From positions 117,415,509 to 117,479,508 of the forward strand of contig CP136068.1 in NCBI GenBank assembly GCA_032622095.1: a stretch of DNA of 64,000 bases, in the 5' to 3' direction. The DNA is from Siphonodentalium dalli. Its lineage: Eukaryota; Mollusca; Scaphopoda; Gadilida; Siphonodentaliidae. Both the position numbers and the translations under genes were made by a program. A model generated the notes under the pieces. That model saw only the letters and a list, made by a program, of their open reading frames with translations, did not search any database and was not told the origin of the DNA. The number at the start of each line of letters is the position of its first letter. Within the stretch, counting starts at the first letter, position 1. Of this stretch, positions 55,744 to 64,000 are shown piece by piece.

Positions 55744-56150
55744 TAGCAGATTAGCCCGCCACTGGCGGCATTTGTCAGAAACATGACTATATGAGCGTAT
55801 ATGAGCAAGGACACGGGCGCATGCCAAATTGGACCCGATTTGCAGATTAGCCCGCCACTGGCGAGATTCGACCCATGGATTTGGTCGATCCATTATTTTT
55901 TTAAAAGGTATAGTCCAGGCACATTAGGCGTGAATGGGGAAAAGTAAGGAAATAAATCCGGGAAAGCTGATATTTTTTATATTATTTAAGCCATAAGATC
56001 GCGAATGCGTCACGAAAAGTCCCCTAAAATCGGAGTTGAGCTTTTTCGGAGTTAACCAATTTTTTCCATAAAAAAAAAACTTTTATATTTTTCACAATCA
56101 TAGGAATAATGGGATGATATAACAATTTTTTAGCCGAAACATATACCAAA
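55744..56150 (-). repeat. Helitron 3'-end remnants, second family
   Basis: On the minus strand, GCCGCCAGTGGCGGGCTAAT then CTGCTAG ends near 55744, followed by T. A second partial end (CGCCAGTGGCGGGCTAATCT) is at about 55845-55865. This is the same terminal type as the end of chain 1 member b (27405-27429). No 5' end is identified. Confidence 0.5.
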
Positions 56151-56904
56151 CTAGAAGGTGACCCGACTTCGTCCGGGCTATTAAAAAACCAAATTTCAAG
56201 TCGATTGCTCCACCCGTTTCCTAGATCTGGTCTGCGCATGCGCGAAGTTGGTGTCGCACGTGCTCGGCGACCCGATAAAATTCGTATCCGGGGCAAGATA
56301 CATTCACATACCAAATTTCAAGTCGATAGCTACACCCGTTTCCGAGATATATAGCCCAATGTCATTTGCGGATACCTCGGCCGGTGATGAGTTAACGCGA
56401 CACAGTCAAATGCATCGGCAGGGTGAGAGTTAACGTAATCTAACTTTATGACCTCTGACGACGTCATAGAAATTACGCATTGATTTTATCCTGATAAAAG
56501 CATCGTACCACTTGTACCTAATAATTGAGGCAGATAACTAAAACGGATACATACATATTATATATCGTTGGAAAGATGAAGCCACACAGATTCTAACCGT
56601 GCAAATTATATGACTGGCAATTTATTATTCGCGCTATATCGAATCGATTTGTGAGCACCGAACTGAAATATATTAGCGCAAAAACGGCGTAAAAACAGAT
56701 TTGACCTCCGCACGTGAAAAGTTGACCTCGCACGGACAAATAAATATGCCTATGTTCGTCTCCGGCCGAAAATACCCTAAAATACCAAATTTCATCGAAA
56801 TTGGCTTAGTCGTTTTGGAGTCCATCGATTTCAAACACACACACAAACAAACACACACACAAACAAACACATACACACACAGATCTTTCAAAATATATAA
56901 TAGA
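56151..56904 (-). mobile_element. Non-autonomous Helitron, minus strand, copy g
   Basis: 754 bp, nearly identical to 53530-54283. The 3' CTAG is at 56151-56154 and the 5' TC end at 56903-56904. It is fused at its 5' end to copy h. Confidence 0.85.
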
Positions 56905-57777
56905 TAGAAGGTGACCCGACTTCGTCCGGGCTATTAAAAAACCAAATTTCAAGTCGATTGCTCCACCCGTTTCCTAGATCTGGTCTGCGCATGCGCGAAG
57001 CTGGTGTCGCACGTGCTCGGCGACCCGATAAAATTCGTATCCGGGGCAAGATACGTTCACATACCAAATTTAAAGTCAATATCTCAACCCGTTTTCGAGA
57101 TCTCGTCTGCGCATGCGCGAAGCTGGCGTCGCACGTGCTCGGCGACCCGATAAAATTCGTATCCGGGGCAAGATACATTCACATACCAAATTTCAAGTCG
57201 ATAGCTACACCCGTTACCGAGATATATAGCCCAATGTCATTTGCGGATACCTCGGCCGGTGATGAGTTAACGCGACACAGTCAAATGCATCGGCAGGGTG
57301 AGAGTTAACGTAATCTAACTTTATGACCTCTGACGACGTCATAGAATTTACGCATTGATTTTATCCTGATAAAAGATCGCACCACTTGTACCTAATAATT
57401 GAGGCAGATAACTAAAACGGATACATACATATTATATATCGTTGGAAAGATGAAGCCACACAGATTCTAACCGTGCAAATTATATGACTGGCAATTTATT
57501 ATTCGCGCTATATCGTATCGATTTGTGAGCACCGAACTGAAATATATTAGCGCAAAACGGCGTAAAAACAGATTTGACCTCCGCACGTGAAAAGTTGACC
57601 TCGCACGGACAAATAAATATGCCTATGTTCGTCTCCGGCCGAAAATACCCTAAAATACCAAATTTCATCGAAATTGGCTTAGTCGTTTTGGAGTCCATCG
57701 ATTTCAAACACACACACAAACAAACACACACACAAACAAACACATACACACACAGATCTTTCAAAATATATAATAGA
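56905..57777 (-). mobile_element. Non-autonomous Helitron, minus strand, copy h
   Basis: 873 bp, the same family as copies f and g but with two units of the 122-bp repeat. On the minus strand its 3' end reads CACCTTCTA and runs straight into TCTATTATATA of copy g: a head-to-tail fusion in which the final G of CTAG is missing. Its own 5' TC end at 57776-57777 follows an A. Confidence 0.85.
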
Positions 57778-58116
57778 TATCACTGGCTATAAAATCCAAA
57801 ATACTTGCTAAATTAGGTTCTTATAACAATTGATATATGTGTCGTTGACATGCCCATGTTATGGGTCATTTGCATTATCATGTGACTATTACCACCTTGA
57901 AATTTTTTTAAATACCTTGAAAAATTGGCATTTTTTATGAAAAATCTTACTATTTTTTTGGCTGATGCAAGTGAAAGAAGGCATCAGCAGCAAGAATAGC
58001 CACATCATGCATGAGATATTTATTGGACTGAAAGACCAGGCTCTGTAAAATGCATTAAAATGCTTTAAAGTGACTCCCAGGAATCAAAAATGATAAAAAG
58101 CTATTTTTTCCCTTTA
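57778..58116. other. No gene seen
   Basis: AT-rich spacer between the Helitron pair and the second MITE. Confidence 0.5.
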
Positions 58117-58567
58117 GGTTACACTGGTGTAAATGTTTTCCATAGGCCTCAGTGCTAACGTTTTAGCGTATAGTGTTGGCAATATAAATGTTGGGTCCAA
58201 AATTTTCTTTAAATCTGAAAAATTGACATTTTGGGAAACTTTTTACACAAAAAAATCATGTCTGTCTAGCAGGGAATTCGCCTTTAAATCTTATGTTTTC
58301 GTAACTAGTGTCAGAACCGCATAAAAAAATACAGTCATATTTTAGACCACACCAAAAAATACAAACTTCACTACAAAGGGTTAATTCCTGTGCCAATGGT
58401 TATTTTACCTATGGGAAATCATAGGGAAGAGGTGTGATGATTTTTTTATGTGAAAAGCACACAAGGCTATTGACCAATCAGGGCCCAGTGTCTATTTTAT
58501 TCTCTCCTATATATTCCTCCCGCATCCGCTAGATGTCACTCGGAACCTTATTTACACCAGTGTAACC
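58117..58567. mobile_element. 451-bp MITE, copy 2
   Basis: Same element as 52517-52967, same orientation. Here TA stands on both sides (TTTA before, TACT after), which suggests a TA target duplication and a Tc1/mariner-like origin. Confidence 0.85.
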
Positions 58568-58795
58568 TACTGTGGACGTTATTTCTAGCGACAGTAATGC
58601 GGCAAATAGCGGGTTTCACCAGACTCAGTATCGTTAGAATCTGAGTATGGTTTTAATCAGACTGGCTCAAACCTTGCCGGCGATATTTATGCTGGCTCGT
58701 CGGCAAAGTGAGAATAAGCCATATATATGATCACATGAGCCAGAGTATGACGAATGCGAGTATATAAGAATAAATGGAGGTTTGATGTTTATACC

Positions 58796-60547
58796 GGTGT
58801 GACTAAACACCGCCCGGACCAGCCCGGACCAGCTCGAACCAGCCCGGACCCCCCATATGGACCATATGCGTGATTTTAAGGGCAATATAAGTGCAGGGGT
58901 GTCATGGAAACCCACTCAGGGTCGCTATTAACCCTCCAAATGCCGGCATCGGCGAAAATGTTCGCCGCGAAATGAAGCTAACAGCCCGGACCGCCACTGC
59001 TGCGTCCAGGTGTGATTTTACTATCCATATCTGTGCGAGGGTGTTAATGAAACCCAAATACGCAAGGAGAGTGGTCAATGTCAAACGGAAGTGCCGTTTA
59101 TTAACCACTAAACTTCCCAGATTCAGCCACAATTACAAAATTGTGCCCCCAATAAACAAACTCACAGCCCGGACCCCCTTAATGTCCTCGTACTTCTAAT
59201 AACTCCTTACATATGTGTTGTGGAACTACCCTCGACTACACTCACGAAGATACAAGGGCGAGTCGCCCTCGAATGCCTGGCAATTAACCCCCAAAATGCC
59301 GCCATCGACGATTATGTTTACCGATAACGACGCTGACAGCCCGGACCAGCCCGGATCATCCCGGTCCAGCCCGGACCCCCCATATGGACCATATGCGTGA
59401 TTTTAAGGGCAATATAAGTGCAGGGGTGTCATGGAAACACACTCAGGGTCGCTATTAACCCTCCAAATGCCGGCATCGGCGAAAATGTTCGCCGCGAAAT
59501 GAAGCTAACAGCCCAGACCGCCCCTGCTGCGTCCAGGTGTGATTTTACTATCCATATCTGTGCGAGGGTGTTAATGAAACCCAAATACGCACGGAGAGTG
59601 GTCAAGGTCAAACGGAGGTGCCGTTTATTAACCCATAAACTTCCCAGATTCAGCCACAATTACAAAATTGTGCCCCCAATAAACAAACTCACAGCCCGGA
59701 CCCCCTTAATGTCCTCGTACTTCTAATAACTCCTTACATATGTGTTGTGGAACTACCCTCGACTACACTCACGAAGATACAAGGGCGAGTCGCCCTCGAA
59801 TGCCTGGCAATTAACCCCCAAAATGCCGCCATCGACGATTATGTTTACCGATAACGACGCTAACAGCCCGGACCAGCCGATGTCGGCATTTTGAGGGTTA
59901 ATAGCGACCCTGAGTGGGTTTCCATGACACCCCTGCACTTATAGTGGCCTTACAATCACTCATGTAGTCCATATGGGGGGTCCGGGCTGGACCGGGATGG
60001 TCCGGGCTGGTCCGGGCTGTCAGCGTCGTTATCGGTAAACATAATCGGCGATGGCGGCATTTTGGGGGTTAATTGCCAGGCATTCGTGGGCGATTCGCCC
60101 TTGTATCTTCGTGAGTGTAGTCGATGGTGGTTCCACAACACATATGTAAGGAGTTATTAGAAGTAGGAGGACATTAAGGGGGTCCGTATGTGAGTTTGTT
60201 TATTGGGCCGCAATTTTGTAATTCTGGCTGAATCTGGGAAGTTAAGGGGTTAATAAGCGGCATTTCCGTTTGACCTTGACCACTCTCCGTGCGTATTTGG
60301 GTTTCATTAACACCCTCATACAGATATGGATACTAAAATCACACCTGGACGCTGAAGGGGCGGTCCGGGCTGTTAGCTTCATTTCACGGCGAACATTTTC
60401 GCCGATGTCGGCATTTTGAGGGTTAATAACGACCCTGAGTGGGTTTCCATGACACCCCTGCACTTATATTGGCCTTACAATCACTCATATAGTCCATATG
60501 GGGGTCCGGGCTGGTCTGGGCTGGTCCGGGCGGTGTTTAGTCACACC
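58796..60547. mobile_element. Foldback element of 1.75 kb built from a 527-bp unit, 9-bp target duplication
   Basis: The ends are GGTGTGACTAAACACCGCCC and its inverse, and each end is itself a small hairpin (GGTGT..ACACC). GTTTATACC lies directly before (58787-58795) and one base after (60549-60557). The left part has two direct copies of a 527-bp unit (CATATGG at 58854 and 59381); the right part has about 1.26 inverted units (from about 59876). Runs of CCCGGACCAG repeats mark the unit borders. A 102-codon frame (58891-59199) is kept in the second copy and partly in the inverted one, without a recognisable domain. The 9-bp duplication fits a MULE-like or foldback transposon. Confidence 0.85.
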
Positions 60548-60548
60548 C

Positions 60549-60864
60549 GTTTATACCAACGGAGGCTTCAACCGTATACTGGATACTTAAGAAGTCACAA
60601 ACACACGCGGCAATTAATTGGGAGTGACATTTCTGAATATGACGTCATGATGTTTTGTTTTTGGTATGTTCTCTGGTTTTCGAATCACCAAGAACAGATT
60701 AAGGCCTTGTAATCGGAGATGCACAACATTGTGGATTGAATGCAACTAAGAATTGTATACCGCAGAGCAATAATAAATGAAAGGCCAGTTAGGAAACATT
60801 GATGGTTTCGCCACTTTCATGATTGATGGGACTTGTGCAATCCCTGTTAATGTCACATGTTTGT
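60549..60864. repeat. Dispersed repeat R1, downstream part, and spacer
   Basis: The sequence after the foldback element resumes ACCAACGGAGGCTT, continuing the repeat that is uninterrupted at 30841-31024. It also shares TTGTATACCG..CA.AGCAATAATAAATGAAA with that copy. No gene is seen. Confidence 0.6.
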
Positions 60865-61156
60865 GGGGGCCTCGGTGGCTTAGTCGGTTATGGGTACAAC
60901 ACCAAGCTGGCGATGAGGGTTCAAAACCACATGTTTCCATCATGGACTTTGTAACTCAAAATCGTTATCTTGTGGAGTTGCCAGTCTCTCGCCGACGGTC
61001 AGTGGTTTGCCACACATGGTCAATGAGTTTATCAGCCATTGAAATAACTGTTAGATTAGCCATAAGTGTGCGGATTTCATCCACCACTAAAACTGGAAAT
61101 GTCGTGATATGGCATTAGTTGCTGAAAGCGACATTAAACCCCAAATCAATCAATCA
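60865..61156 (+). mobile_element. tRNA-derived SINE
   Basis: The start GGGGGCCTCGGTGGCTTAGT contains a pol III A box (TGGCTTAGTCGG, 60876-60887), and a B box (GGGTTCAAAACC) is at 60917-60928. The body ends GCTGAAAGCGACATTAAACC and a short (AATC)n tail. This tail type is common in mollusc SINEs as far as I recall. A weak CATGTTT duplication flanks it. Confidence 0.8.
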
Positions 61157-62084
61157 CTGGCATGTTTTTTGGGAGGAAGTGGTGTTCTCGGTTAATTGTC
61201 ATGTCACAACAGCAAAATAAAATGTTTTATATCATTGGTTTGTGATGTTACCCCTAAAACAAATGTGACATCACCTTGGATTGGGCATGCAAGTGCCACC
61301 AAATATGACCGATGGGGAGACCTTCAGTGTTGACCATCTGGTCTTTTTATTTATAAAAATAATTTATATATTTATATCGTAATGTTTAGTTGTTACATCT
61401 AATTCATTTTATAATCACTTATTTCTAGAATTGTGACGAAAGAGTTAAATCTGAGGGGAGAATAAACTGACTGTGTCTCAAATCCACTGTTCCCCAATCC
61501 AGTTAGCATTGGATTATTAAATATTTATAAATCGGTTTACATCCCTCGGCCAATCAAATTGCTCCAGTTAATGAACACTATTTATTGTATGAATATGTAT
61601 TTCGGCGGGGACAAAATATAGACTTGAGCTAAATATCACACAGAAATTGACATTAATTGGACAGTAAGCTGAAAGGAGCTCGGTGCAGAAGGTGTGAAAT
61701 CCTTACAATACGCCATGATACTGATCACACCAGTCACTCGGGATCCCGAGTTAAAACACTGATCATACCATTAGTGCTGTCAAAGAGGGGTTGGTTGCAT
61801 GGGTGGGGGCACAACACTTTCGATTGAATATGTTTTGGTTTGTCGGGAGGGGCGTAGTGATTGGAAATAAACTGAACGAAATTAATGTAAATCTACAGTA
61901 ATCACGTAATGATCTTTGGAATGATAACATTGAGAAAATTCCACAAACTGTTCACACATACATGCACGTACGCGGAAAATCCCGGCAATATATACAGGTT
62001 AAGTTACTAGTCATTTCTCACGATATACATGATGGATATACGTGAAACGATGTCTTCGCAGATGAAAGGGGACAAAACAGTGAC
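61157..62084. other. No gene seen
   Basis: AT-rich sequence with no recognisable domain in any frame. Confidence 0.4.
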
Positions 62085-62633
62085 TTTGGACTTAATCGAC
62101 GTCTCGGAAAATTCTCGGATAGAGATGTGCTTACTGGATTGACCCCATTAGTGGATGTAAATAATATCGTTGCTATACAAATATCGGAGGAGATCGGCCA
62201 TATTATTGTGAGTACCGATTATATCAAAAACTCTCTGGTCACATCTGGGTTCGACCTAAACGGCACACGAATCAGTCTCTGAGATTCTGAAAATCGCAGC
62301 ACTCGGTAGACGATGAAAGATGCTCCTGTCAAATTAGCTGACGATCTGATTATTAATGCACTCAAAATTGTCAAATCCTATGGGAACTATGTTGAAGGGA
62401 GTTGCGTGTGGGGAACATTGGAGGGCCTAAAGGTTCAGACACGAACCAGATATCTCTATATAGTTGACTGTCAGGAAATTGCAAATCAGCTCGATATAGG
62501 AGGGACACATACCAGAGTATTTTCGGACATGACAAATAATACTGTAGAAATTGTGACGTCACACATTTTCAACCGAGAAATGCGCCCAAATCAAGAAGGA
62601 GGTGTTACCGCTGTTTTGATTATAACCATCTAG
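62085..62633 (+). pseudogene. Retroelement ORF1 / gag-like fragment
   Basis: Two frames read like the RRM-like ORF1 proteins of some retroelements. The first (about 62135-62283) has NNIVAIQISEEIG..VIVST-like strands and LVTSGFDLNGTRISL. The second (62313-62633) reads VKLADDLIINALKIVKSYG and GTLEGLKVQTRTRYLYIVDC. In relatives a Cys/His knuckle follows the NNT segment; here NNTVEIVTSHIF has lost its Cys residues. No RT follows. Family membership is from pattern memory. Confidence 0.5.
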
Positions 62634-63609
62634 CACGTGACGGTGATAACGCCATTGTTGCGCCTTCCGGGTTTATATATATACTATCGCTGTTTTGGCG
62701 AGATAACAGGAGCTGTGGGGATATTTCGTGGAACAACACATTTCGGGTTTTACACGATACAAGTTATTTTAGGAAATTATAGTAGAACGAAGATTAATGT
62801 CCTATTTCCACAACACAAAAAGTGACATCCAGTGTATTTCTGTGTATAGTTTTCAAGACTAGTAATATAATCAAGACATCAGGTATCATTATAGAGAAAC
62901 TGTAGTTTAATTTCGGTAATTATACAACAAACTATTTTACACGAAATGGTACGACAAATCAAAATAGGGGAACGACCGTTAACAGGTAACGGAAAAAACT
63001 TCGATAAGAAACGATTATTCAACAATACCTGACATTGCATATCTTCTACTAGATACGTATTATTCCGACGCCTTCAATTTACTGAAGCTTATGCGGAGGT
63101 CCAGGTAGCTCGAGTAACTCCAATGATGACGGTGACTCCATGCAGTAGCGTTCTTTAACACGTGTACCGCGTGACGTACACATCGATCGAGGCGTGTAGC
63201 ACTACACGGATCAGCCATTAATGTCCTCGCCAGATCGGACAGCGTACTGCACGGGTGGGCTGTGGTCTGCACCCACACCAACATATATTATGGACACATG
63301 TTATAATAGGGGGTGGGGGAGAGTCGGTATTTTGCATTCGGATCTTTATTCAATGATTTCGAATGAGACTTTTCAGCCTGACAAACTTGATATCTGACGG
63401 AGTTCTGATTTATAACACATATAACATATATAATACATGTATTGTATTTGCACTGTAATTTTTATGAACTGTTTTCTGATCTTACATTCGTTACTTGTGT
63501 TATTTTTGACGAATACAATTTATAAAAAAAAATATACATAGGAGGCATGGGGTAACCTTATTAATAACGTACTCGCTATATTACGTACCGGTTAGATTTT
63601 TTGCAGGAT
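62634..63609. other. No gene seen
   Basis: Shares a 17-bp AACACATTTCGGGTTTT box (62736) with repeat R2. The minus-strand frame 63060-63284 (74 codons) is GC-richer than its surroundings but has no recognisable domain. Confidence 0.4.
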
Positions 63610-64000
63610 GTATGTATTCGCGGATGTATCTTAGCCAATGTCTCATTGTTGCAGTATGTAACTTTTATGACCGCGTTAAATGCTTTCGATATTTAGCTGT
63701 GAACAATGGCTGGGCCACTCTTGACATTTTTATTTCGGGAACACAATGCATAATATAGCAGCTAACATTGCCGATGAAGTCTCAGTTGGAAAGTAGACTA
63801 AATGTCGTATTGCAAAGTATCGGGTGGGGGCGTATTTAATCCGAATAGTAGATTTTTTGTCTGCATTTGGGGGGCTTTCTAGTGTGATGAATGAGAAACG
63901 TTCAATGATAAGCCGTAGTTGTTGCAATAATTTGAAGGATTAGTTATTTTAACGGAATTCTGAAGTGGTGCATTCATGAAACCAATATATTTGTAGAGTT
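63610..64000. repeat. Dispersed repeat R2, copy 2
   Basis: The same ordered blocks as 45300-45575, with small insertions between them. It reaches the end of the window and may continue. Confidence 0.75.

Noticed and set aside
58891-59726. 102-codon frame kept in two direct copies
   Set aside because: The copies are near-identical at DNA level, so an open frame is expected without selection; no domain is seen.
60876-60928. Functional tRNA gene
   Set aside because: Only pol III A and B boxes are present, without a cloverleaf acceptor stem, and a long non-tRNA body with AATC tail follows, so it is a SINE.

Overview
This is a stretch of a eukaryotic nuclear genome, most likely from a marine lophotrochozoan invertebrate and probably a mollusc. 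The evidence is AT-rich sequence with long non-coding stretches, intronless class A receptor genes, a tRNA-derived SINE with an AATC tail, and a mixed load of Ngaro, Helitron, LINE, FLYWCH/MULE-like and foldback elements. The species assignment is inference; no host marker gene is present.

Layout. 1-16 kb: an intact 481-codon LINE-type ORF1 with no ORF2 beside it (1794-3239, minus), tandem repeats, a family of foldback elements at 4.9-7.0 kb, minisatellites at 7.0-8.1 kb, a THAP-like fragment and a TA-flanked MITE (11982-12414). 16.5-22.1 kb: a nearly complete Ngaro-type tyrosine-recombinase retrotransposon. It has split direct repeats (A1 ... B1-A2-B2), a Gag-like ORF1, RT, RNase H, a tyrosine recombinase reduced to its C-terminal part, and a 3' SGNH-hydrolase ORF. 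22.5-25.3 kb: tandem repeats and unassigned sequence. 25.3-30.8 kb: first copy of a segmental duplication carrying a 7TM receptor gene (28605-29597, minus), invaded by a Harbinger-like MITE and a chain of three head-to-tail Helitrons. 31-37.4 kb: two decayed LINE reverse transcriptases. The second is split by a 956-bp insertion with a 12-bp target duplication, and that insertion carries an unrecognised basic/acidic ORF whose diverged relative lies at 33455-33739. 38-44 kb: two more head-to-tail Helitrons, degenerate repeats and a LINE needing only one frameshift to be open from the linker to the C-terminus. 44.8-46.1 kb: remnants of a FLYWCH/MULE-type gene. 47.2-51.4 kb: second copy of the segmental duplication with the paralogous receptor (50138-51121, minus). 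52.5-64 kb: two near-identical 451-bp MITEs, three minus-strand Helitrons (two fused head to tail), a 1.75-kb foldback element built from a 527-bp unit, a SINE, and a decayed retroelement ORF1.

Only the two receptor genes look like functional host genes. They are about 93 percent identical by eye and share missing hallmarks (LRY instead of DRY, no extracellular-loop disulfide pair). Nearly everything else is mobile-element sequence. The window is most informative about how those elements build, nest and join: rolling-circle-like head-to-tail junctions, foldback assembly, target duplications, and a segmental duplication that dates later insertions by presence or absence.
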